A DNA stretch of 6,695 bases, from positions 1 through 6,695 of the forward strand of contig CACLMO010000027.1 in NCBI GenBank assembly GCA_902608065.1, in the 5' to 3' direction. Within the stretch, counting starts at the first letter, position 1, and each line of letters starts with the position of its first letter. Both the position numbers and the translations under genes were made by a program. Source of the stretch: an uncultured Pelagibacteraceae bacterium. GTDB taxonomy: Bacteria; Pseudomonadota; Alphaproteobacteria; Pelagibacterales; Pelagibacteraceae. The notes below the pieces were generated by a model, which ran no database searches, was not told the DNA's origin, and was given only the letters and a program-made list of their open reading frames with translations. Positions 1-6,695 of the stretch are shown here, one piece after another.

Positions 1-1063
1 CACGTGTTTGCCCTAATACTACTGGGTTCACTGCTTCAAGATGCGAAGGATTATCTGTTAAAGAAATATGGACTAAGTTACCGTCAAATTCTCTGTTAGA
101 TGAAGCTCCTAAATGGTATTTTACATCTCCAGTAGAATCTGCGCTATAAGAAGCATATTCTCCGGCAAATTCATTGAACATTCTTTTATAAGATTTTTGT
201 AATACATTGGCTAAAATATTTAGTCTTCCTCTATGTGGTTGCCCAATTTTAACTTCTTTAACCCCAAAATGCCCACCTCGTTTTACTATTTGTTCTAATG
301 CTGGTATCAAAGCTTCGCCACCATCTATACCAAATCTTTTTGTACCAACAAATTTAACCGATAAAAATTTTTCAAAACCTTCTGCTTGTATTAATTTATT
401 TAATATTGCTTTTTTACCATTGGCAGTAAATTTTATTTGATTCTCTTCTTTTTCCATCCGTTCTCTAAACCAGACTTTTTCAATCGGATCAGATATATGC
501 ATATATTCAACGCCTATACTTGAACAGTAAGTTTTTCTTAGAAATAAAAGTATTTCATTTATAGTTGCATAACTACGGTCCATATACGAATGTACAAAAA
601 TTTTTTTATTATAATCTTCTTTTTTAAAACCATGATCTGAAGGATGTAATTCATTAAGATATTTTCTTTCCATCATATTAAGTGGATCAAGGTTTGCGAT
701 AAGATGTCCTCTAATTCTATATGCTCTAATTAGAGCTATGGCTTTAACAGATTGTCCTTTTTCTTTTTCATATTCCTCTTTTGAAGCTAAAGTTCCATTA
801 GTTGAAATTTCTTCAACAACATCATTTTTTTTGTCAATTTTTTTTAATATATTAATTCTTTTAGGCGCCCAACTTGGTCCTTCTATCTCTGTTTTTACAA
901 TATTGTGATCATCACCTAATCCATCAAAAAAATCTTTCCAGCTCTGAGGGATATCTTTAGAATTTTTTAGATATTTTAAATACATTTCTTCTATAAAAGA
1001 ACTGTTGCTTCCGTCTAAAAAAGAAGTTTTGTCAAAAATCGTATTATCTTTGATTGATGTCAT
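1..1063 (-). CDS. sucA: 2-oxoglutarate dehydrogenase E1 component, N-terminal part (3' end outside window)
   Basis: This is the thiamine-diphosphate-dependent E1 subunit of the cytoplasmic 2-oxoglutarate dehydrogenase complex, which decarboxylates 2-oxoglutarate and passes succinyl groups to the E2 lipoyl domains. The window holds 354 codons of a protein that is usually about 900-1000 residues, and the frame is open to the edge. Residues 15-46 (FLDGSNSSFIEEMYLKYL, then SWKDFF) match the N-terminal domain of this family that contacts E2. A linker follows, then RAYRIRGHLIANLDPL (113-128), SDPIEKVWFRERME (191-204), KRFGIDGGEALIPALE (242-257), QPHRGRLN (275-282), KYHLGASSNREFDG (315-328) and NPSHLEAVNPVVLG (338-351), all in the order expected for SucA. 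The ThDP-binding region lies beyond the window. The start is the only ATG giving the expected N-terminus and lies 42 bases after sucD. No Shine-Dalgarno is visible. The motif IGQPHRGRLN differs slightly from the common IGMAHRGRLN. The family call is secure. Confidence 0.97.
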   Translation of the reverse strand, partial: MTSIKDNTIFDKTSFLDGSNSSFIEEMYLKYLKNSKDIPQSWKDFFDGLGDDHNIVKTEIEGPSWAPKRINILKKIDKKNDVVEEISTNGTLASKEEYEKEKGQSVKAIALIRAYRIRGHLIANLDPLNMMERKYLNELHPSDHGFKKEDYNKKIFVHSYMDRSYATINEILLFLRKTYCSSIGVEYMHISDPIEKVWFRERMEKEENQIKFTANGKKAILNKLIQAEGFEKFLSVKFVGTKRFGIDGGEALIPALEQIVKRGGHFGVKEVKIGQPHRGRLNILANVLQKSYKRMFNEFAGEYASYSADSTGDVKYHLGASSNREFDGNLVHISLTDNPSHLEAVNPVVLGQTR

Positions 1064-1088
1064 TAATTATTAAAATAATTTATATTTC

Positions 1089-1116
1089 ATTATAAAATTA
1101 AAAAATTATCTTGCAA
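1089..1116 (-). promoter_or_regulatory. Possible internal promoter ahead of sucA
   Basis: On the minus strand a perfect TATAAT (1094-1089) is preceded, after 16 bases, by TTGCAA (1116-1111), a 4 of 6 match to the -35 consensus TTGACA. The -35 part lies within the last sucD codons. Transcription would begin around base 1082, leaving a leader of about 20 bases before the sucA ATG at 1063. This 42-base spacer is the longest in the window. TATAAT is expected often by chance in DNA this AT-rich, so this is only a candidate; the main expression of sucA could equally come from readthrough. Confidence 0.25.
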
Positions 1117-1981
1117 GTTCTGTCTGTAATGTTTTTCCTAAATCAGCTGGTGAATCTGATATTTTTATGCCACAAGACTTCATCTTTTCAATTTTATCTT
1201 CTGCATTTCCCTTCCCACCAGAAATAATTGCTCCAGCATGTCCCATTCTCCTTCCTGGAGGCGCTGTTACACCTGCAATAAAACCAACGATAGGCTTTTT
1301 AATTTTAGAAGATTTTATAAACTCTGACGCTTCCTCTTCTGCAGAACCTCCTATTTCTCCAATCATTACAATTGATTTAGTGTTAGAATCTTTTAAAAAA
1401 AGCTCTATACAGTCAATAAAATTTGTTCCATTTATTGGATCTCCTCCAATTCCAATGACTGTAGATTGACCGAATCCAATTTCGCTTGTTTGTGCCACAG
1501 CTTCATAGGTTAATGTTCCAGATCTTGAAACTATTCCTACAGAACCTTTTTTATGAATATCTCCCGGCATGATGCCAATTTTACATTCATCAGGAGTAAT
1601 AATTCCAGGGCAATTTGGGCCAATCAAACGTGATTTTGATTTTACAAGTTTTTCTTTAACCTTTATCATTTCTAAAACAGGAATACCCTCTGTAATACAA
1701 ACAATAAGAGAAATTTCATTTTCAATTGCTTCAATAATTGCTGAAGACGCAAATTTTGCTGGAACGTAAATCATGCTTGCATTAGCTTGTGTTTTTTCAA
1801 CAGCTTCGCTAACTGAATTAAAAACAGGTTTTCCTAAATGTATTTGACCGCCTTTTTTTGGTGTTACTCCACCAACTAAATTTGTGCCATAAGCTATAGC
1901 TTGTTGTGAATGGAATGTGCCATGAGAACCAGTAAAACCTTGACAAATTACCTTTGTTTTTTTATCAACTAAAATTGACAT
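1106..1981 (-). CDS. sucD: Succinyl-CoA synthetase (ADP-forming type) alpha subunit
   Basis: The alpha subunit of succinyl-CoA ligase binds CoA and carries the histidine that is transiently phosphorylated as succinyl-CoA is converted to succinate plus CoA with NTP formation. It works with the adjacent SucC. The 291-residue length is normal. The CoA-binding Rossmann domain occupies roughly residues 1-130, with [18 protein letters not shown] (15-32), GGVTPKKGG (37-45), CITEGIP (95-101) and GPNCPGII (121-128). The ligase domain follows, with SRSGTLTYE (152-160) and [10 protein letters not shown] (177-186). The active-site loop [17 protein letters not shown] (247-263) contains the phospho-histidine H248. 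The start codon is 2 bases after the sucC stop, so translation is probably coupled. A GAGG lies upstream in sucC but too far away (13 bases) to be a convincing ribosome site. All key residues are present and there are no oddities. Confidence 0.98.
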   Translation of the reverse strand: MSILVDKKTKVICQGFTGSHGTFHSQQAIAYGTNLVGGVTPKKGGQIHLGKPVFNSVSEAVEKTQANASMIYVPAKFASSAIIEAIENEISLIVCITEGIPVLEMIKVKEKLVKSKSRLIGPNCPGIITPDECKIGIMPGDIHKKGSVGIVSRSGTLTYEAVAQTSEIGFGQSTVIGIGGDPINGTNFIDCIELFLKDSNTKSIVMIGEIGGSAEEEASEFIKSSKIKKPIVGFIAGVTAPPGRRMGHAGAIISGGKGNAEDKIEKMKSCGIKISDSPADLGKTLQTELAR

Positions 1982-1983
1982 TT

Positions 1984-3144
1984 TTATTCAGTTGCCTCAA
2001 CAATTTTTTTAGCTGCATCTGACAAATTATTTGCAGATATAATTTTTAAATTAGAATCTTTTAATATTTTTTTTCCAATCGCTTCATTTGTGCCTGCTAA
2101 TCGTACTACTAAGGGAATTGATAAATTAATTTCTTTAGCCGCTTCAATTACACCTTGAGCAAGAACGTCGCATCTCATTATTCCACCAAATATATTTATC
2201 AAAATGCCTTTAACATTTTTGTCTGATAAGATAATTTTAAATGCAGCAGAAACTTTTTCCTTTGATGCTCCGCCACCAACATCTAAAAAATTTGCTGGCT
2301 CAGAACCAAACAATTTTATAATATCCATTGTAGCCATTGCAAGACCGGCACCATTTACCATACAACCAATTTTTCCATCTAGCTTTATATAGGATAAGCC
2401 GTATTTGCTTGCCTCTGTTTCTATAGGATTCTCTTCGCTGAAATCTTTTAGTGCAACAATATCAGGATGTCGAAATAAAGCGTTATCATCAAAATTAATT
2501 TTTGCATCTAAACATAATAATTTATTTTCTTTAGTCAAAATTAAAGGATTAATTTCAATAAGGCTTGCATCCTTATTTATTAAAATTTTATAAATAGACC
2601 TAATAATTTTAAATGCTTGCTCTTCGGCACCACCTGAAAAGTTAAATGGTTCAATTATTTTTTTTATTTGTTCATCTGAGACTGAATTTAGTAAATTAAT
2701 TTTAACAGTAATTATTTTACTTGGTGTTTTTTTTGCCACCTTTTCAATATCTACCCCTCCCTCCGTGCTACTAATAAAAGCAATCTTTGAGCTTGATCTA
2801 TCTACTAAACATGCTAAATAAAATTCTTTCTTGATTTCAGAGGTTTCTTCTATATAAACTCTTTGAACTTTTTTACCTTTCTTGCCTGTTTGATGAGTAA
2901 TTAAATTTTTCCCAAACATTTTTTTTGTTTCGGTAAGTAAATCTTCTTTATTATCAACTATTTTAATACCGCCAGCTTTTCCTCTACCTCCAGCATGAAT
3001 CTGTGCTTTAATTGCATACTTGTTTAGTTGTAGAGATTTAATTTTTTTTGCAATTTCTGCCTCACTATAAATTACAAAACCTTCAGGAACGGGTATTCCA
3101 AACTTTTTTAAAAGCTCTTTGGCTTGATGTTCATGAATATTCAT
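1984..3144 (-). CDS. sucC: Succinyl-CoA synthetase beta subunit
   Basis: The beta subunit of succinyl-CoA ligase supplies the nucleotide-binding ATP-grasp domain and the succinate site; with SucD it performs the substrate-level phosphorylation step of the TCA cycle. At 386 residues it has the usual length. The N-terminus [16 protein letters not shown] is classic for SucC. The ATP-grasp part shows [12 protein letters not shown] (48-59), EINPL (197-201) and DAKI (213-216, metal and nucleotide site region). The C-terminal flavodoxin-like CoA-ligase domain has [11 protein letters not shown] (264-274), DVGGGAS (288-294), [12 protein letters not shown] (320-331) and [10 protein letters not shown] (348-357). 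It starts 14 bases after the mdh stop and ends 2 bases before sucD. No Shine-Dalgarno is seen: the 14-base leader is only A, T and one G. Whether ATP or GTP is preferred cannot be settled by eye. Confidence 0.98.
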   Translation of the reverse strand: MNIHEHQAKELLKKFGIPVPEGFVIYSEAEIAKKIKSLQLNKYAIKAQIHAGGRGKAGGIKIVDNKEDLLTETKKMFGKNLITHQTGKKGKKVQRVYIEETSEIKKEFYLACLVDRSSSKIAFISSTEGGVDIEKVAKKTPSKIITVKINLLNSVSDEQIKKIIEPFNFSGGAEEQAFKIIRSIYKILINKDASLIEINPLILTKENKLLCLDAKINFDDNALFRHPDIVALKDFSEENPIETEASKYGLSYIKLDGKIGCMVNGAGLAMATMDIIKLFGSEPANFLDVGGGASKEKVSAAFKIILSDKNVKGILINIFGGIMRCDVLAQGVIEAAKEINLSIPLVVRLAGTNEAIGKKILKDSNLKIISANNLSDAAKKIVEATE

Positions 3145-3158
3145 TATACAAAATAAAA

Positions 3159-4106
3159 TTATTTATCTAAATCTGAATCAATTCTAATCGCAGACGAAAA
3201 TAAATCCTTTACTGCTTTTATTGAAATTTCAAAATTTTTCTTTTCTTTTGCTTCTAATTTAATTTCAACTACTTTTTCTACTCCATTACTTCCAATTACT
3301 GCAGGAACACCTGCATATAAATTTTTTATTCCATATTCTCCATTCAAATAAGCTGCGCAAGGTAAAGTTTTTTTTAAATTTTTTATGTAAGACTCCGCCA
3401 TCTCCACTCCTGAAGCTGCTGGTGCATAAAATGCAGAACCCTTTTCTAATAATTTAATTATTTCTGCTCCACCCTTACGTGTTCTATCAATTATTAAATC
3501 TAACTTTTCCTGTTTTATTAACTGTTTTAATGGTTTTCCATTTACCTGTGTATGATTTGGCATTGGAACCATAGTATCTCCATGACCACCTAAAACTAAG
3601 CTTTCTATGTTTTTAACTGGTACTTTAAGTTCTTGGGAAATAAAGTATTTGAATCTTGAAGTATCTAAAATTCCAGCCATGCCAACAACTTTATTTGTGG
3701 GCAACGCTGAATATTTTTGCAAAGCCATTACAATTATATCTAAGGGGTTAGTGATACATATAATAAATGCATTTGGAGAAGTTTTTTTTATTCCTATAGC
3801 AACTTGTTTTATAATTTTTAAATTTACCTCCAACAAATCATCCCTTGTCATTCCAGGTTTTCTTGGAACTCCTGCAGTGATAATAATTACATCAGAATTT
3901 TTTGTATCTTCATAATTGCTTGTTCCTACTATATTAGTTTTATAACCATCAACAGAAGTTGATTGTGCGATATCTAAAGCTTTTCCCTTAGCAAGTCCTT
4001 CGTTAACATCAAAAAGAACAACATCAGCAATTTCCTTGATGCTTAGAAGATGAGCTAATGTTCCGCCAATTTGGCCAGCCCCTATTAACGAAATTTTTTT
4101 CTTCAT
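3159..4106 (-). CDS. mdh: NAD-dependent malate dehydrogenase (LDH-like type)
   Basis: This enzyme oxidises malate to oxaloacetate with NAD+ in the cytoplasm. The 315-residue length fits the lactate-dehydrogenase-like malate dehydrogenases common in Alphaproteobacteria. The Rossmann nucleotide loop is GAGQIGGT (9-16), and D34 after the second strand (LFDV) is consistent with NAD rather than NADP use. The substrate-specificity loop is AGVPRKPGMTRDDLL (78-92). R81 at the position of lactate dehydrogenase Gln102 marks malate rather than lactate. Catalytic positions are N120 (ITNPLD), D148 and R151 (LDTSRFK), and H175 in GGHGDTMVP (173-181). The C-terminal domain includes RKGGAEII (210-217) and the AFYAPAAS stretch (225-232). 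It starts 6 bases after the mmsA stop and precedes sucC by 14 bases, the usual alphaproteobacterial mdh-sucCD order. No Shine-Dalgarno is visible. Confidence 0.97.
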   Translation of the reverse strand: MKKKISLIGAGQIGGTLAHLLSIKEIADVVLFDVNEGLAKGKALDIAQSTSVDGYKTNIVGTSNYEDTKNSDVIIITAGVPRKPGMTRDDLLEVNLKIIKQVAIGIKKTSPNAFIICITNPLDIIVMALQKYSALPTNKVVGMAGILDTSRFKYFISQELKVPVKNIESLVLGGHGDTMVPMPNHTQVNGKPLKQLIKQEKLDLIIDRTRKGGAEIIKLLEKGSAFYAPAASGVEMAESYIKNLKKTLPCAAYLNGEYGIKNLYAGVPAVIGSNGVEKVVEIKLEAKEKKNFEISIKAVKDLFSSAIRIDSDLDK

Positions 4107-4112
4107 ATAATT

Positions 4113-5606
4113 TTAATTTAATGTTGGCATTATAAAATTAGGATCTGATGCCAAGCCTGTTGGCCATTTTGAAGTTATAGTTTTTAACTTCGTGTAAAAT
4201 CTAACACCTTCCATTCCATGCATATGTTGATCACCAAATAAGGATCTTTTCCAGCCTCCAAATGAATGATAAGCGACAGGTACTGGTATAGGTATATTAA
4301 TTCCAACCATTCCGATTTTAATTTTACTAGCAAAGGTTCTTCCTACATCTCCATCACGTGTATATATACTAGTTCCATTACCAAATTCATGATCGTTTAC
4401 TAAATTCACTGCTTCTTGAAAATCTTCCACTCTAACTACAGAGAGAACTGGTCCAAAAATTTCCTCTTTATAAATTTTCATTTCCTTATTTACATTATCA
4501 AAAAGACAACCTCCTATATAAAAACCTTTTTCATAGCCTTGAAGTTTAATATTTCTTCCATCCACAACTAATTTAGCGCCTTCTTTTACACCAAGATCTA
4601 CATATCCTTTAACTTTTTCTAAATGTTCTTTTGTTATAAGAGGTCCCATCTCAGAATTTTTATCAAGTCCAGGACCTACTTTGAGTGATTCAACTTTTTT
4701 TGCAATTTTATTTACAAGTTGATTTCCAATTTTTCCAACTGCAACTGCTACGGATTGTGCCATACACCTTTCCCCAGCTGAACCATAAGCGGCACCCATT
4801 AAACCATTTACAGCCTGATCAAGATCGCAATCTGGCATAATTACACAATGGTTTTTTGCCCCTCCCAAAGCTTGAACACGTTTTTCATTTTTTGCAGCAT
4901 TTTCATAGATGTATTTTGCAATTGGTGTAGAGCCAACAAAACTTATAGCGACTACATCTTTGTTTGTTATTAAGGCGTCCACTGCTTCTTTATCTCCATT
5001 CACTACATTAAAAACTCCATCGGGCAATCCTGCTTCTTGAAATAATTTTGCGAGTTTAATTGCACATGAAGGATCTTTTTCACTTGGTTTTAATACAAAC
5101 GTGTTTCCGCATGCTATAGCTAATGGAAACATCCACATTGGTACCATTGCTGGAAAGTTAAATGGTGTAATACCAGCACAAACTCCTATTGGTTGTCTAA
5201 TCGACCAACTGTCAACATCTGTTCCAACGTTCTCTGTAAATTCTCCTTTGAGAAGATGAGGTATACCACAGGCAAATTCAACAACTTCTAGTCCTCTTGT
5301 TAGTGAACCTCTGGCATCTTCATATACTTTTCCGTGCTCAGAAACTATGAGTTTAGTTATTTCGTCAGAATTTTTCTCTATTAATTCTTTAAACTTAAAC
5401 ATTATTCTTGCTCTCTGTGCTGGTGGTTTTCTAGACCAATCATCAAAAGCTTTTTTTGCCTTTTCAACTGCTAAATCTACATCTGCTTTGGAAGCTAAAT
5501 TAACTTCGGCTGATTGTTCTCCAGTTGCTGGATTAAATACCTTGGACTTTTTCTTTGAAGATCCTTTGGTAATTTTCCCATCTATAAAATGTTCAATTGA
5601 ATTCAT
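4113..5606 (-). CDS. mmsA: CoA-acylating methylmalonate/malonate-semialdehyde dehydrogenase
   Basis: This aldehyde dehydrogenase family member oxidises methylmalonate semialdehyde (or malonate semialdehyde) with NAD+ and CoA, giving propionyl-CoA (or acetyl-CoA) and CO2. Its 497 residues are the usual length. The N-terminus (HFIDGK, VFNPATGE) is typical. PFNFPAMVPMWMFPLA (148-163) carries the oxyanion-hole N150 and is diagnostic of the MmsA/IolA branch. LKPSEKDP (172-179) and FVGSTPIAKYIY (223-234) form the NAD site. QALGGAKNH (245-253) has alanine where hydrolytic aldehyde dehydrogenases have the general-base glutamate, as expected of CoA-dependent members. GSAGERCMAQS (275-285) holds the nucleophile C281. 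EEIFGPVLSV (381-390) and the SFGGWKRSLFGD region (448-459) complete the fold. It lies 28 bases after sdhB and 6 before mdh, so it is probably co-transcribed with TCA genes. Whether valine, inositol or beta-alanine-type substrates feed it cannot be told from the sequence. A generic aldehyde dehydrogenase is unlikely. Confidence 0.94.
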   Translation of the reverse strand: MNSIEHFIDGKITKGSSKKKSKVFNPATGEQSAEVNLASKADVDLAVEKAKKAFDDWSRKPPAQRARIMFKFKELIEKNSDEITKLIVSEHGKVYEDARGSLTRGLEVVEFACGIPHLLKGEFTENVGTDVDSWSIRQPIGVCAGITPFNFPAMVPMWMFPLAIACGNTFVLKPSEKDPSCAIKLAKLFQEAGLPDGVFNVVNGDKEAVDALITNKDVVAISFVGSTPIAKYIYENAAKNEKRVQALGGAKNHCVIMPDCDLDQAVNGLMGAAYGSAGERCMAQSVAVAVGKIGNQLVNKIAKKVESLKVGPGLDKNSEMGPLITKEHLEKVKGYVDLGVKEGAKLVVDGRNIKLQGYEKGFYIGGCLFDNVNKEMKIYKEEIFGPVLSVVRVEDFQEAVNLVNDHEFGNGTSIYTRDGDVGRTFASKIKIGMVGINIPIPVPVAYHSFGGWKRSLFGDQHMHGMEGVRFYTKLKTITSKWPTGLASDPNFIMPTLN

Positions 5607-5611
5607 TTATG

Positions 5612-5614
5612 CCT
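5612..5614 (-). promoter_or_regulatory. Weak Shine-Dalgarno-like AGG before mmsA
   Basis: The minus strand reads TTTTAGGCATAAATG, putting AGG 5 bases before the mmsA ATG. It is only a three-base match, but it stands out in an otherwise nearly pure A/T spacer of 28 bases. It supports the chosen start. The same spacer shows no terminator. Confidence 0.3.
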
Positions 5615-5634
5615 AAAATTATTTAATTAAGGTT

Positions 5635-6411
5635 CTAGCTTGTTGCAAGCATTTTTTTAATTGAACCTATAGCCTTAGCTGGATTCAAGCCTTTTGGGCA
5701 AGAACTTGTGCAATTCATTATAGTATGGCACCTATATAATTTAAGTTTATCAGCCACCTTTTTTAACCTTTCTTTTTTCTCTTCATCACGGCTATCAGAG
5801 ATCCATCGATAAGCTTGAAGTAAAACTGCAGGTCCTAAATAACTTTCGCCATTCCACCAATAACTTGGACATGAAGTCGAGCAACAAGCACACATAATAC
5901 ATTCATATAAACCATCAAGCTTTTCTCTATTTTCCTTAGATTGATTAATTTCACTTTTTTGAGATTTTAAGTTTTTTATCTTTAACCAGGGTTCTATTGA
6001 TGCATATTGTTTATATAATGTATCTAAATCTGCCACTAGATCTTTGATTACAGTTAAATGAGGTAGAGGAAAAATACGTAAATCACCTTTTATATCTTTA
6101 TGTGATTTCATACATGATAGTGTATTCGTGCCATCAACATTCATAGCACAAGATCCACATATACCATGAGCGCATGATTTTCTAAATGTTAAAGAGGAAT
6201 CTTGTTCATTTTTTATTTTAATTAAAATATCTAAAACTTTATTTCCACACGTGTTTAAATCTACCTCGAAGGTATCTTCTCTGGGATTTTCATTTTTTTC
6301 AGGGTTCCATCTATAAATATGAACTAATTTTATATTTGAAGATCCATTCTTATTTTTAAAATATTTTCCTTTTAAAATTTTAGAATTTTGTGGAAGATTA
6401 AATTGCACCAT
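5635..6411 (-). CDS. sdhB: Succinate dehydrogenase iron-sulfur subunit
   Basis: SdhB carries electrons from the FAD of SdhA through three iron-sulfur clusters to ubiquinone at the inner membrane (complex II). The 258-residue length and N-terminal style ([18 protein letters not shown], 21-38) are typical of alphaproteobacterial and mitochondrial-like SdhB. The plant-type ferredoxin domain binds [2Fe-2S] with C80, C85, C88 and C100 (in [13 protein letters not shown] and LSC). The C-terminal helical domain has [16 protein letters not shown] (171-186) and [17 protein letters not shown] (228-244). By analogy with E. coli SdhB, C171, C174, C177 and C238 bind [4Fe-4S], and C181, C228 and C234 bind [3Fe-4S]. 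W185/W186 and H229 match the region lining the quinone site. The start codon overlaps the sdhA stop by one base (TAATG), and AAAGGG lies 7 bases upstream, supporting this start. It ends with TAG, unlike its TAA-terminated neighbours. Confidence 0.98.
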   Translation of the reverse strand: MVQFNLPQNSKILKGKYFKNKNGSSNIKLVHIYRWNPEKNENPREDTFEVDLNTCGNKVLDILIKIKNEQDSSLTFRKSCAHGICGSCAMNVDGTNTLSCMKSHKDIKGDLRIFPLPHLTVIKDLVADLDTLYKQYASIEPWLKIKNLKSQKSEINQSKENREKLDGLYECIMCACCSTSCPSYWWNGESYLGPAVLLQAYRWISDSRDEEKKERLKKVADKLKLYRCHTIMNCTSSCPKGLNPAKAIGSIKKMLATS

Positions 6412-6695
6412 TAATATACCCTTTCTTTTGGTGGAAAAGTTTGAACATCATTTGTCAATGTTGATAAATTAACCTTACGATAATTAATTTTAACTTCTTT
6501 TCCGTTGTGCCAGCTTAAAGTATGTTTCATATAATTTACATCATCTCTTTCAGGAAAATCTTCTCTGGCGTGCGCACCTCTGCTTTCCTTTCTTTGATAC
6601 GCTGATTCCATAGTTGTAATTGCCTGACGAATAAGATTATCGAACTCTAGAGTTTCCATTAAATCTGTATTGAAAATTAAAGATCTATCTTTTAC
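6411..6695 (-). CDS. sdhA: Succinate dehydrogenase flavoprotein subunit, C-terminal end (5' part outside window)
   Basis: This is the last 94 codons plus stop of the FAD-bearing catalytic subunit of complex II, which oxidises succinate to fumarate. The frame is open to the window edge. The visible part begins [20 protein letters not shown], which matches the flavoprotein C-terminal helical domain. It continues with the conserved [18 protein letters not shown] (residues about 35-52 of the visible piece), then [13 protein letters not shown] and the end [11 protein letters not shown], the usual SdhA tail. An internal methionine at base 6659 could be mistaken for a start, but the reading frame and homologous sequence continue upstream of it, so it is not the true start. 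The FAD-binding and substrate-site domains lie outside. The stop overlaps the sdhB start. By analogy with related clusters the membrane anchors sdhC/sdhD probably lie further upstream; they are not in this window. Confidence 0.96.
   Translation of the reverse strand, partial: VKDRSLIFNTDLMETLEFDNLIRQAITTMESAYQRKESRGAHAREDFPERDDVNYMKHTLSWHNGKEVKINYRKVNLSTLTNDVQTFPPKERVY
6419..6424 (-). promoter_or_regulatory. Shine-Dalgarno-like site for sdhB
   Basis: On the minus strand AAAGGG lies within the final sdhA codons, 7 bases before the sdhB ATG. The AAGG core can pair with the 16S rRNA tail. It supports the TAATG-overlapping start and reinitiation on the sdhA message. It is the best ribosome-site match in this window. 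Confidence 0.4.

Larger units (their letters stand above)
1..6695 (-). other. Probable polycistronic unit sdhA-sdhB-mmsA-mdh-sucC-sucD-sucA
   Basis: Seven genes run in one direction. The spacings in transcription order are a 1-base overlap, then 28, 6, 14, 2 and 42 bases. No spacer contains a GC-containing hairpin followed by a T run on the minus strand, so no intrinsic terminator separates the genes. This supports one transcript or overlapping transcripts covering complex II, MmsA and the TCA enzymes. Both ends of the unit are outside the window; in related organisms sucB and lpd commonly follow sucA, and sdhC/sdhD precede sdhA. Confidence 0.65.

Noticed and set aside
207..440. Plus-strand open frame of 77 codons
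   Set aside because: It lies fully inside sucA on the opposite strand, has no family-like motif and is low in complexity; it is an antisense shadow.
1070..1090. Six-codon minus-strand upstream frame (MKYKLF then TAA) before sucA
   Set aside because: Short ATG-to-stop runs are expected by chance in an A/T-only spacer, there is no ribosome site, and no leader-peptide pattern such as a run of one amino acid.
1064..1105. Possible sucA- or sucC-associated structured leader RNA or riboswitch
   Set aside because: The available spacers (42 bases before sucA, 14 before sucC) are too short and almost free of G/C for such a structured RNA, and no conserved pairing pattern is visible.
1167..1769. Two plus-strand open frames (100 and 66 codons) opposite sucD
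   Set aside because: Both are antisense to conserved SucD codons, including the H248 loop region. No ribosome site or recognisable domain is seen.
2204..2593. Two plus-strand open frames of 62 codons opposite sucC
   Set aside because: Both are antisense to conserved SucC sequence; they read as hydrophobic and serine-rich low-complexity translations of antisense DNA.
3143..3148. TATAAT overlapping the sucC start codon on the minus strand
   Set aside because: A promoter here would begin the RNA inside sucC, after its start codon. The match arises from GTATAATG in an A/T-rich leader.
2725..3790. Runs of eight T within sucC and mdh as possible slippage or frameshift sites
   Set aside because: Both genes stay in frame with full-length conserved proteins, and such runs are expected lysine/phenylalanine codon tracts in AT-rich DNA.
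3607..3915. Plus-strand 102-codon frame that looks hydrophobic
   Set aside because: It is antisense to the catalytic half of mdh. The hydrophobicity comes from A/T-rich antisense codons; no start context supports it.
5347..5616. Plus-strand 89-codon frame opposite the mmsA start
   Set aside because: It is a shadow of the conserved MmsA N-terminus, with no motif or leader of its own.
5612..5632. Imperfect inverted repeat in the sdhB-mmsA spacer (CCT...AGG ends)
   Set aside because: The stem has several mismatches and only a few G/C pairs, with no T run after it on the minus strand, so it does not qualify as a terminator or a clear operator.
6411..6659. Stand-alone 82-residue gene starting at the methionine at 6659
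   Set aside because: The frame and SdhA-like sequence continue upstream to the window edge ([12 protein letters not shown]), so this is the tail of sdhA and not a small gene.

Overview
The window is a compact piece of a central-carbon and respiratory gene cluster. It is read entirely from the minus strand, so transcription runs from high to low coordinates. In that order it holds: the C-terminal end of sdhA (6695-6411), sdhB (6411-5635), a methylmalonate/malonate-semialdehyde dehydrogenase gene of the mmsA/iolA type (5606-4113), mdh (4106-3159), sucC (3144-1984), sucD (1981-1106) and the N-terminal third of sucA (1063-1). The genes overlap or sit 1-42 bases apart. All starts are ATG and no frame is broken. 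No tRNA, rRNA, CRISPR array, mobile element or long non-coding stretch is visible.

The DNA is strongly AT-rich (about 30% G+C by eye), with lysine-, isoleucine- and asparagine-rich proteins and very short spacers. The order sdhAB / mdh-sucC-sucD-sucA is typical of Alphaproteobacteria. Together with the AT richness and tight packing, this points to a streamlined marine alphaproteobacterium of the SAR11 (Pelagibacterales) kind. That is an inference from composition, gene order and protein style, not from a database match. A Rickettsiales-like genome is the main alternative; the intact packed operon and the mmsA gene make it less likely.

The enzymes form a nearly contiguous part of the TCA cycle. 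SucA, the E1 of 2-oxoglutarate dehydrogenase, leads to succinyl-CoA. SucCD converts succinyl-CoA to succinate with nucleotide triphosphate formation. SdhAB oxidises succinate to fumarate and passes electrons to quinone, and Mdh oxidises malate to oxaloacetate. The MmsA-type enzyme feeds semialdehydes from valine, inositol or beta-alanine-type catabolism in as propionyl-CoA or acetyl-CoA. Its place inside the TCA cluster is the least routine feature here.

I do not see a novel system. The window is mostly ordinary housekeeping DNA. The points worth a second look are the mmsA insertion, a possible internal promoter in the sucD-sucA spacer, weak or absent Shine-Dalgarno sequences, and a small variation in a conserved SucA motif.
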